A stretch of 64,000 nt of DNA from the NCBI GenBank assembly GCA_009377525.1, contig WHTW01000015.1:1-64000 (forward strand), in the 5' to 3' direction. The position numbers and the translations under genes are program-made. The notes below the pieces were generated by a model. The model did no database searches. It had not been told where the DNA came from and saw only the letters and a list, made by a program, of their open reading frames with translations. Each line of letters opens with the position of its first letter. Position 1 is the first letter of the stretch. Source of the DNA: Rhodospirillales bacterium (GTDB lineage Bacteria > Pseudomonadota > Alphaproteobacteria > Reyranellales > Reyranellaceae). Of the stretch, positions 51,272 through 58,012 are shown in pieces.

Positions 51272-52186
51272 CTACTTCTTGGGTGACGACACTTTGAAGT
51301 CGCCGGCCTGCTCGTAGACCTTCACGACCGCTGCGTCATCGAGCCGCCCCCAGCCCGCACCGGCAGCGGCGAGGAAGAGCTGATGCGCCGCCGCGGCCAT
51401 GGGCAGCGGCAGGCGATGTTCGTGACCGGTGTTCAGCACCAGGCCGAGATCCTTCACGAAGATCTCCACGGCGGACAGCGGCGAGTAGTCGTCGTCGAGC
51501 ATGTGCGGCACGCGATTGCCGAACATCCAGGAATTGCCGGCGCTGGCCGAGATCACGTCGTAGACGGCGCGGGTGTCAGCGCCGGCCTTGGCGGCGAGCG
51601 CCATCGCTTCGGCCGCCGTGGCGATATGCACGCCGGCCAGGAGCTGGTTCACGGTCTTGACCAGGGAGCCGATGCCCGCCGCCTCGCCCAGCCGGAAGAC
51701 CTTGGCGGAGGTTGCCGACAGGATCGACTCGGCCGAGGCGAAGGCCTTGGGCGAGCCCGAGGCCATGAAGGTGAGCTCTCCGGATTCAGCGCGGGCGCGG
51801 CCGCCCGACATCGGCGCGTCCAAAAGCTCGTGGCCCGACTTGGCCAGCCGCTCGCCCAGCGACTTGGCGAAGGTGGCCGGCACGGTGGCACATTGCATGA
51901 CCAGGCCGCCCTTGCGCAGCTTCGCCACGGCACCGCCCTCGCCGAACAGCACTGTCTCGACTTGCTGAGCGTTAACGACCGCGACGATGACGACATCGGC
52001 GTGCGCGGCTGCGAGAGCGGGCTTTGATGCGACGGCGCCACCAGCTACGGCCAACGCCGATAGCACCGACTTATTGGTATCGACGCCGATCACCTGATGG
52101 CCGTGCTTGAGCAGGTTCTTCGCCATGCCGAAGCCCATTGAGCCCAGGCCGATGAAGGCGACGACGGGAGTATTTTTGTCCGCCAT
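51272..52186 (-). CDS. ltnD: L-threonate dehydrogenase-like NAD(P)-dependent oxidoreductase
   Basis: 304-residue beta-hydroxyacid dehydrogenase. The Rossmann motif VAFIGLGSMGFGMAKNLLKHGH is at the N-terminus. The substrate signature ELLDAPMSGGRARAESGELTFMASG and the catalytic-lysine segment GSLVKTVNQLLAGVHIATAAEAMALA follow, the ordinary layout of this family. The start at 52186 is five bases from the otnI stop. Beside otnIKC it most likely oxidises L-threonate (or D-erythronate) at C2 to a 2-oxo-tetronate; assignment rests on genomic context as well as family. A role as a general 3-hydroxyacid dehydrogenase is the alternative. Confidence 0.85.
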   Translation of the reverse strand: MADKNTPVVAFIGLGSMGFGMAKNLLKHGHQVIGVDTNKSVLSALAVAGGAVASKPALAAAHADVVIVAVVNAQQVETVLFGEGGAVAKLRKGGLVMQCATVPATFAKSLGERLAKSGHELLDAPMSGGRARAESGELTFMASGSPKAFASAESILSATSAKVFRLGEAAGIGSLVKTVNQLLAGVHIATAAEAMALAAKAGADTRAVYDVISASAGNSWMFGNRVPHMLDDDYSPLSAVEIFVKDLGLVLNTGHEHRLPLPMAAAAHQLFLAAAGAGWGRLDDAAVVKVYEQAGDFKVSSPKK

Positions 52187-52190
52187 GGTC

Positions 52191-52976
52191 CTATGCTTTG
52201 ATGCTGTACTTCGCCGCCCAGCGCAGGCCGGCGGCCGTCGTGGTCTTGGGCTTGTATTCCAGGCCGACGTAACCCTGGTAGCCCAGGCGATCGAGCACAT
52301 CGAGCAGATAGAGGTGGTTGGCCTCGCCGATGTCGGGCTCGTTGCGGTCGGGGTTGCCCGCGATCTGCACGTGCGCGGTGATCGGGAACAGGCGCTCGAT
52401 GCGCTTGGTCAGGTCTCCCTCGGTGACCTGCATGTGATAGAGGTCGAGCTGCAGCTTGAGATGCGGCGCGCCGACCTCGCTCATGATCTGCTCGACCTGG
52501 CCGGTGGTGTTGGTGAAGTAGCCGGGAATGTCGCGATGGTTGATCGGCTCGAGCACCAGCGTGATGCCGCTCTTGGCGGTGCGGTCGCAGGCCATCTTGA
52601 GGTTGGAGATGAAGGTGCGGTGCATCGCCTTCACGTCGGCACCGGGCGCGATCATGCCCGACATGATGTGCAGCGTGCGGCACTCCAGGACCTTGGCGTA
52701 GTCGAGTGCCTTGTCGAGCGCGGCGGCGAACTCGGCTTCGCGGCCGGGCAGGGCGGCCAGCCCGCGCTCGCCCTTGCTGGCATCGCCCGGCGGCAGGTTG
52801 AACAGGGCCTGCGTCAGCTTGTGCTTCTTGAGCTCGGCCGCGATGTCGGCCGCCGGCGCCTCGTAGGGGAACAGGATCTCGACTGCCTTGAAGCCGTGCT
52901 CGGCGGCGGCGCCGAAGCGCTGCAGGAACGGCACCTCTTGGTAGATCCAGGAGAGATTGGCGGCGAGCTTGGGCAT
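52191..52976 (-). CDS. otnI: 2-oxo-tetronate isomerase (hydroxypyruvate isomerase-like)
   Basis: 261-residue TIM-barrel isomerase. The N-terminus LAANLSWIYQEVPFLQRFGAAAEHGFKAVEIL is the Hyi/OtnI signature. TLVLEPINHRDIPGYFTNTTGQVEQIM with the metal-binding Glu and HLKLQLDLYHMQVTEGDL with the conserved Asp-x-x-His follow. AHVQIAGNPDRNEPDIGE, the second Glu site and a closing GYVGLEYKP complete it. In the C4 acid pathway OtnI converts 2-oxo- to 3-oxo-tetronate. It is 12 bases from otnC and immediately upstream of ltnD. Confidence 0.9.
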   Translation of the reverse strand: MPKLAANLSWIYQEVPFLQRFGAAAEHGFKAVEILFPYEAPAADIAAELKKHKLTQALFNLPPGDASKGERGLAALPGREAEFAAALDKALDYAKVLECRTLHIMSGMIAPGADVKAMHRTFISNLKMACDRTAKSGITLVLEPINHRDIPGYFTNTTGQVEQIMSEVGAPHLKLQLDLYHMQVTEGDLTKRIERLFPITAHVQIAGNPDRNEPDIGEANHLYLLDVLDRLGYQGYVGLEYKPKTTTAAGLRWAAKYSIKA

Positions 52977-52988
52977 TCTTGATTCCGA

Positions 52989-53636
52989 TCAGGAAGGAAA
53001 GGCTTCTTCGACTTCGCGCACCTGCGCGTCCGACAGCAGGCGCACCTTGAATCCCTGCAGCAGCAGATGGAGCTTGGCGGTCTCTTCCAGCTCCTCGATC
53101 GAGGCCGAGGCGGCCGACAGTGACGTGCCGGCGACGACCGGGCCGTGATTGGCCAGAAGCACGGCGCGATGGCCCTTGGCGTAGTCGCGGATGGCGTCGG
53201 CGAGCTTGGGGTCACCGGGCTTGAAGTAGGGGACGAGCGGCAGCTTGCCGACGCGCATCACGAAGTAGGGCGTGATCGGCGGCAGGGTCGTTTCCTGGTT
53301 GTGATGGCACGACGGGTCGAGGCAGGAGATCGCCACGGCGTGCGTGCAATGTAGATGCACGATGGCGCCGTCCTTGGGCCGCACGTCGTAGACCGACCGA
53401 TGCAGCAGCGCCTCCTTGGTCGGCGGATCGCCGCCGACGTGCCTGCCCGACAGGTCGAGCTTGGAGAGCTGGCCGGGCTCGAGTTCGCCCAGCGAGGAGT
53501 TGGTCGGCGTCATCAGCCAGCCGTCGTCGATGCGCGCGCTGATGTTGCCCGAGGTGCCGGGGCAGAGACCGCGCGCGGCGAGCTTGGCGCCCAGCGCGCA
53601 GATCGCGTCGCGCATCCTGGAGTCTTTGCTGCTCAT
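52989..53636 (-). CDS. otnC: 3-oxo-tetronate 4-phosphate decarboxylase (class II aldolase family)
   Basis: 215-residue zinc-dependent class II aldolase/adducin-domain protein. GLCPGTSGNISARIDDGWLMTPTNSSLGELEPGQLSKLDL forms the phosphate-binding part. AIVHLHCTHAVAISCLDPSC provides the H-x-H zinc ligands, and LLANHGPVVAGTSLSAA the third histidine. In the pathway OtnC decarboxylates 3-oxo-tetronate 4-phosphate to dihydroxyacetone phosphate. The start overlaps the end of otnK by four bases, indicating coupling. Confidence 0.9.
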   Translation of the reverse strand: MSSKDSRMRDAICALGAKLAARGLCPGTSGNISARIDDGWLMTPTNSSLGELEPGQLSKLDLSGRHVGGDPPTKEALLHRSVYDVRPKDGAIVHLHCTHAVAISCLDPSCHHNQETTLPPITPYFVMRVGKLPLVPYFKPGDPKLADAIRDYAKGHRAVLLANHGPVVAGTSLSAASASIEELEETAKLHLLLQGFKVRLLSDAQVREVEEAFPS

Positions 53637-54889
53637 AGCCGCTGGAACGCCTTGGTGAAGAAGTCAGGCGCGCCGAAGTTGCCCGACTTCAGGGCGAGCA
53701 GCAGCGGCTTCGCGCCGACCGACGCCGTCCACGGCACGCCGGGATCGATCTCCGGCCCGATGCGCAGCGCCGTCACGTCGAGCGCGCCGACGACGGCGCC
53801 CGATGTCTCGCCGCCCGCCACGACCAGGCGGCCGACGCCGGCCGCGACCAGGCCCTTGGCGAGCCTGGCCATGGTCTTCTCGATCGCCTGGCTCGACTTC
53901 TCGACGCCGTACTTGGCCTGCAGCGCCTTCACCGCCTCGGGCTGGTCGCTGGCCGACAGCAGGATCGGCCCGTTGCCGATCTTGTCCTTGGCCCAGGCGA
54001 GTGCTGCATCGCCGACCGGCTCGCCGCGGCAGATGGCGTCGGTGTCGAGATGGAGGTGCGGGCCCTTGAAGGCCGCGATCTGTCCCAGGGTCGCCGCCGA
54101 GCACGAGCCCGCCAGCACGGCGGAGGCGCCGGCGATCTTGGGCAGCGTGTCGGCATTGGCCTTGTGGGCTAGAAGTCCGCGGCGGCGATAGGCGGCGGGC
54201 AGGCCGAGCGCCACGCCCGAGCCGCCGGTGACCAGCCGGTCGTCGCCGACCGCCTCGCCGATGATGCCGAGATCGGTATCGGCCACCGCGTCGACCACGA
54301 CGTGGCGCACGCCGTCGGCCAGAAGCCTGTCGAGTGCCGCACGAAGCGCGGCCGAGCCGGACTGCACCTGCTTCAGCGGCACCAGCCCGACCTTGTGCTT
54401 GGTCTGGCGCGCCAGCACGCGCACCAGGCTGGCGTCGGTCATCGGCGTCAGCGGATGGTGGCGCATGTGGGAGTCCGACAGCAGGATGTCGCCCACGAAC
54501 AGATGGCCGAAGAAGATAGTGCGGCCGTTCTCTGGGAAGGCCGGACAGTAGATCGCCTGCTTGGCGTCGAGCGCATCGAGCAGCGCATCGCCCACCGGGC
54601 CGATATTGCCGGCGTCGGTCGAATCGAAGGTCGAGCAGTACTTGAAGAAGAAGCGCTTGCAGCCGGCCGCCTGCAGCGCATCGAGGGCGGCCAGCGACTG
54701 GGCGATGGCATCCTTGGCCGCAATCGAGCGCGTCTTCAGCGCCACGACCACGGCGTCGACGTCGTCGGGGATCGCGCCTTTCGGCGGCACGCCGATGGTC
54801 TGGATGGTGCGCATGCCGTTCTTGACCAACATGCCCGCGATATCGGTGGCGCCGGTGAAGTCGTCGGCGATCACTCCGAGAATGGCCAT
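53633..54889 (-). CDS. otnK: Four-carbon acid sugar kinase (3-oxo-tetronate kinase)
   Basis: 418-residue kinase of the YgbK/OtnK family. The N-terminal DUF1537 domain opens AILGVIADDFTGATDIAGMLVKNGMRTIQTIGVP and contains FFFKYCSTFDSTDAGNIGPVGDALLDAL. The C-terminal ATP-binding domain shows RLVVAGGETSGAVVGALDV and ends near PGVPWTASVGAKPLLLALKSGNFG. It phosphorylates 3-oxo-tetronate at O4 before OtnC decarboxylation. I start at 54889 (the family methionine); the open frame continues upstream, out of phase with any homology. It is eight bases after the GFA gene. Confidence 0.92.
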   Translation of the reverse strand: MAILGVIADDFTGATDIAGMLVKNGMRTIQTIGVPPKGAIPDDVDAVVVALKTRSIAAKDAIAQSLAALDALQAAGCKRFFFKYCSTFDSTDAGNIGPVGDALLDALDAKQAIYCPAFPENGRTIFFGHLFVGDILLSDSHMRHHPLTPMTDASLVRVLARQTKHKVGLVPLKQVQSGSAALRAALDRLLADGVRHVVVDAVADTDLGIIGEAVGDDRLVTGGSGVALGLPAAYRRRGLLAHKANADTLPKIAGASAVLAGSCSAATLGQIAAFKGPHLHLDTDAICRGEPVGDAALAWAKDKIGNGPILLSASDQPEAVKALQAKYGVEKSSQAIEKTMARLAKGLVAAGVGRLVVAGGETSGAVVGALDVTALRIGPEIDPGVPWTASVGAKPLLLALKSGNFGAPDFFTKAFQRL

Positions 54890-54897
54890 GGTGAAAC

Positions 54898-55329
54898 CTA
54901 GGCGATCACTGTCGTCTTCATCCAGAACTTTCGCCGCCGGGCGCGCCGGCGCGCCTCGTCCTCGCCGTCGTAGACATGCAGCGGCGGGACGGGATCGAAA
55001 GTGTCGCGGATGTCGAGCGCGTTGACGTTGACGATGCCGAGCTGGCCGCTTTTCTGGCCGCCCTCGTCGGCCATGACGGCGCCGACATAGGTGCCGCACT
55101 TGGCGCACAGCAGATAGTCGGTGATGCCGAGCCCGAATCGATAGCGGCTGAGGCTGCCGGGCTCGGCGCGGAATTCGACCGAGCCTGCCGGATCGCCTGA
55201 GGTGCGCGCGCCGTGGCGGCGGCAGAAGGAGCAGGCACAGCGGCCGACGCGCATCGCCTCGGGCGCCTTGTCCGAGGTGAAGGCGATCTTGATGGCGCCG
55301 CAGTGGCAGGAACCGGGGTAGGTGGTCAT
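54898..55329 (-). CDS. GFA (glutathione-dependent formaldehyde-activating-like) family protein
   Basis: 143-residue zinc-binding protein of the GFA/CENP-V fold. The metal ligands are visible: GSCHCGAIKIAF at the N-terminus, GRCACSFCRRHGAR in the middle and LLCAKCGTYVGAVM later. Members were named for formaldehyde-glutathione addition, but many have other or unknown roles. The start at 55329 (MTTYPGSCHCG) is the family start; an upstream in-frame start at 55380 lies inside the palindromic element. It heads the minus-strand run before otnK, though its link to C4 acid catabolism is not known. Confidence 0.88.
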   Translation of the reverse strand: MTTYPGSCHCGAIKIAFTSDKAPEAMRVGRCACSFCRRHGARTSGDPAGSVEFRAEPGSLSRYRFGLGITDYLLCAKCGTYVGAVMADEGGQKSGQLGIVNVNALDIRDTFDPVPPLHVYDGEDEARRRARRRKFWMKTTVIA

Positions 55330-55342
55330 GGCTGCCTCATGG

Positions 55343-55445
55343 TCTTCCGGACCGCGCGCGTCCCGCGCGCCTGAGCGCATTCACATGCGCGTCTGAGCGC
55401 GCGGGAAGGTCGCGTCAGACGCGACCCAGCGCGCGGTCCGGAAGA
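55343..55445. repeat. Modular palindromic element, most regular copy
   Basis: TCTTCCGGACCGCGCGC (55343-55359) pairs perfectly with 55429-55445. Inside are two arms. Arm A pairs TCCCGCGCGC (55361-55370) with 55397-55406, with a GCGCAT/ATGCGC tip (55375-55390). Arm B is a GGTCGCGTC/GACGCGACC hairpin (55408-55426). The same arm B core (GGTCGCG...CGCGACCCAGCGCGCGG) occurs in the 5487 copy, showing common descent. It lies between two minus-strand genes. Confidence 0.92.
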
Positions 55446-55456
55446 AAATGAATGGG

Positions 55457-56734
55457 TCATGGCGCGATCAATGTTGCCCTGAAATCGTTGACGTTGGTCC
55501 TGGTCGGACCCGTGACAATGCTGTCACCCAGCATTTCGAAGAAGCTGTGCCCGTCATTGTCGTCCAGCAGGGCCTTGGGGTCACGGCCCATGGCGCGGGC
55601 GCGGGAGACCGAATCGGGGCCGAAGATGCCGCCCGCGATGTCCTCGGCGCCGTCGACGCCGTCGGTGTCGGCGGCCAGCCCCCAGATGCCCGGGGCGCCG
55701 TTGGCTTCGATGGCCTTGCCCAAAAGGTATTCGACGTTGCGCCCGCCGCGGCCCTTGCCGCGCACCGTGACCGTCGTCTCGCCGCCGGACAGGATCACCG
55801 TCGGCCTGCCGACGCGCTTGGCGCGCTCGATCGCCTTTTGCGCATGCAGCGCGCCCAGCTCGCGCGCCTCGCCTTCGAGATTGTCGCCCAGCATCACGAC
55901 TTCCAGGCCGCGCTCGCCGGCGACCGCGGCGGCCGCTTCGAGCGAGCGCTGCGGCGTCGCCACGACGATGGTCTCGACCCGCGCCAAGCGCGGATCGCCG
56001 GGCTTGGGCGTCTCCTCGACGCCGCCCGCCGCACCCTTCTCGAGATGGGCGCGCACGGACGCCGGCGGATCAATGCGGTACTTGGCGAGCACTGCGAGCG
56101 CATCGGCGAAGGTCGTGCGGTCGGGCACGGTCGGCCCCGAGCCGATGACGCCGGGATCGTCGTTGGGCACGTCGGAGATCAGCCAGCTCAGCACGCGCGC
56201 CGGCTGGGCGGCAACCGCGAGGCGGCCGCCTTTAATGGCCGAGAGGTGCTTTCGCACCGTGTTCATCTCGACGATGTTGGCGCCCGATTTCAGCAGCGCA
56301 CGGTTGACCTCTTGCTTGTCGGCCAGCGTCAGTCCTGGAGCGGGCAGCGCCAGCAGCGCCGAGGCGCCGCCCGAGATCAGGCAGAGCACGAGATCGTCCG
56401 GCGCGTGGCCCTTGACGCGCTCGAGGATGCGGCCGGCGGCGGCGCGGCCCTTCTCGTCGGGCACGGGGTGCGCCGCCTCGACGATCTTGATCTTGGCGCA
56501 GGGCTCGCCGTAGCCGTAACGCGTCACTACCAGGCCTTCGATTGGATGCGGCCACTGGTCCTCGACCGCCTTGGCCATGGCGGCACTTGCCTTGCCGGCG
56601 CCGATGACGATGGTCCGGCCTTTCGGCGGTTGCAGCGTGTCGATGTAGGGGGCGAGGCAGGTCGCGGGACGCGCCGCGGCAAGCGCTGCGTCGAACAGGT
56701 CGCGCAACAGCGCACGGGCTTCGGCATCTTTCAT
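55457..56734 (-). CDS. ttuD: Glycerate 2-kinase (MOFRL/TtuD family)
   Basis: 425-residue kinase phosphorylating D-glycerate to 2-phosphoglycerate in the tartrate, glyoxylate and serine-related routes. The DUF4147 N-domain shows TIVIGAGKASAAMAKAVEDQW and DDLVLCLISGGASALLALP, with NTVRKHLSAIKGGRLA. The C-terminal MOFRL domain has GRPTVILSGGETTVTVRGKGRGGRNVEYLL and AADTDGVDGAEDIAGG. Its product enters lower glycolysis, fitting the pyruvate kinase gene downstream in the same strand run. The start is at 56734, divergent from the N-formylglutamate amidohydrolase gene. Confidence 0.93.
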   Translation of the reverse strand: MKDAEARALLRDLFDAALAAARPATCLAPYIDTLQPPKGRTIVIGAGKASAAMAKAVEDQWPHPIEGLVVTRYGYGEPCAKIKIVEAAHPVPDEKGRAAAGRILERVKGHAPDDLVLCLISGGASALLALPAPGLTLADKQEVNRALLKSGANIVEMNTVRKHLSAIKGGRLAVAAQPARVLSWLISDVPNDDPGVIGSGPTVPDRTTFADALAVLAKYRIDPPASVRAHLEKGAAGGVEETPKPGDPRLARVETIVVATPQRSLEAAAAVAGERGLEVVMLGDNLEGEARELGALHAQKAIERAKRVGRPTVILSGGETTVTVRGKGRGGRNVEYLLGKAIEANGAPGIWGLAADTDGVDGAEDIAGGIFGPDSVSRARAMGRDPKALLDDNDGHSFFEMLGDSIVTGPTRTNVNDFRATLIAP

Positions 56735-56763
56735 TTGCGCGATCTTCGCACTATAGGGGCGCG

Positions 56764-57531
56764 ATGCAACAACTGCTCGGGCCGGACGATCCGCCCCCTT
56801 TTTCCGTTCACAATGAGAAAGGCAGGGCGCCGTTGCTGCTGCTCTGCGACCACGCCAGCAAGGCAGTCCCCACGGCGCTCGGCAATCTCGGAATCTCGCA
56901 GGCCGAGCTGTCGCGCCATATCGCCTGGGACATCGGCGCCCTCGAAGCCGCGATCGCGCTCGCCGAGGCGCTCGACGCGCCGCTGGTCGCGTCGGGCTAT
57001 TCGCGCCTGGTGATCGACTGCAATCGCTGGCCGGGCGGCGAGGGGTCTACGCCCGAGATCAGCGACGGCACGCCCGTGCCGGCGAACAAAGGGCTGACCA
57101 AGGAGCAAGTCGATGCCCGCGCCGAGGCCTGCTTCTGGCCCTATCACCGCGAGGTCGACCGCCATCTCGACCGCATCACGGCGAATGGCGCCAAGGTCGC
57201 GCTGCTGGTGATGCATTCCTTCACGTCGCAGATGAACGGTTTTAAGCGTCCCTGGCACGTCGGCGTGCTGTGGAACGACGATGCGCGCCTGCCCGAGCCG
57301 TTGCTCGCCGAACTGCGGCGCGATCCCGCGCTGGTGGTCGGCGACAACGAGCCATACTCGGCGCGCGCATCTTACGAATACACGCTCAATGCCCATGCGC
57401 GGATCCGCAAGCTGCCGCATTGCTCCCTCGAAGTGCGCCAGGATCTGATCGACACGCCTGATACCGCGCGCGCCTGGGGCCGCAGGCTGGCGCCCGCCAT
57501 AGGCGCCGCCGTGACCAAGACGTTGTGCTGA
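56764..57531 (+). CDS. N-formylglutamate amidohydrolase family protein
   Basis: 255-residue zinc hydrolase of the HutG-type N-formylglutamate amidohydrolase (FGase) family. The motif LLLLCDHASKAVPTALGNLG at about residues 25-44 supplies the N-terminal Asp/His, DCNRWPGGEG follows, and AKVALLVMHSFTSQMNG carries the central histidine. VVGDNEPYSARASYEYTLNAHARIRKLPHCSLEVRQDLI is a further conserved block. No hut genes adjoin it, so histidine breakdown is not shown; the family also has a broader deacylase range. A rho-independent terminator follows at 57567. Confidence 0.88.
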   Translation: MQQLLGPDDPPPFSVHNEKGRAPLLLLCDHASKAVPTALGNLGISQAELSRHIAWDIGALEAAIALAEALDAPLVASGYSRLVIDCNRWPGGEGSTPEISDGTPVPANKGLTKEQVDARAEACFWPYHREVDRHLDRITANGAKVALLVMHSFTSQMNGFKRPWHVGVLWNDDARLPEPLLAELRRDPALVVGDNEPYSARASYEYTLNAHARIRKLPHCSLEVRQDLIDTPDTARAWGRRLAPAIGAAVTKTLC

Positions 57532-57566
57532 AGTTACCATAGTCATTGGTATTTGACTACAGTAAT

Positions 57567-57595
57567 TTATCTTCATGAAAGATAATTAGTTTTTT
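57567..57595 (+). terminator. Probable rho-independent terminator after the FGase gene
   Basis: TTATCTT (57567-57573) pairs with AAGATAA (57579-57585) around a five-base loop, and TTAGTTTTTT follows. The stem is A+T-rich, so it may be weak. Confidence 0.65.
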
Positions 57596-57635
57596 GCGTG
57601 CCGTAAGGCGCAAGAACTCGCGAGTGACAGCACTG

Positions 57636-57920
57636 CTAGCAGCGGCGCCGCAGCCGGATTGCCGTGATCGCCGCGACCACGGCGCCGACCATCAGCCCCT
57701 CGAAGGTGAGATGACGCTGCAGGTCGAGAGCGAGGTTGCGCACGATGCGATAGAGGTAGGCGACCGGCTCGTCGAGCAGGTTGGCCGCTGCCGCCGTCCG
57801 CAAGCGCAGAAAGGCCTCCTGCACCACGTCCTCGGCCCGGCCGGGATCCCTGACGATCCGGTTGGCATAGGTCAGCAGGGCGCGGCGATGAGCAACGTAG
57901 AGCTCAACGTCCTGCTTCAA
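57636..57920 (-). pseudogene. Truncated FecI-like ECF sigma factor (region 2 only)
   Basis: 94 residues from a TTG at 57920, preceded by AGGAGGGG. The sequence ALLTYANRIVRDPGRAEDVVQEAFLRL and AYLYRIVRNLALDLQR is sigma-70 region 2 of the FecI type. It then runs into unrelated hydrophobic residues (MVGAVVAAITAIRLRRR) and stops, so region 4, needed for -35 recognition, is absent. Normal FecI proteins are near 160-180 residues, and no FecR gene is present. It lies just beyond the 3' end of the TonB-dependent receptor gene. It is most likely an inactive remnant of the receptor's regulator. Confidence 0.72.
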
Positions 57921-58012
57921 GGCACGCCCCTCCTGGTCACGCGGGCGACCACAAGCTAGTTCAAATGATAATCGTTCGCAATCAATTCTGCAACCTTCCT
58001 CGAGTAATAGGG

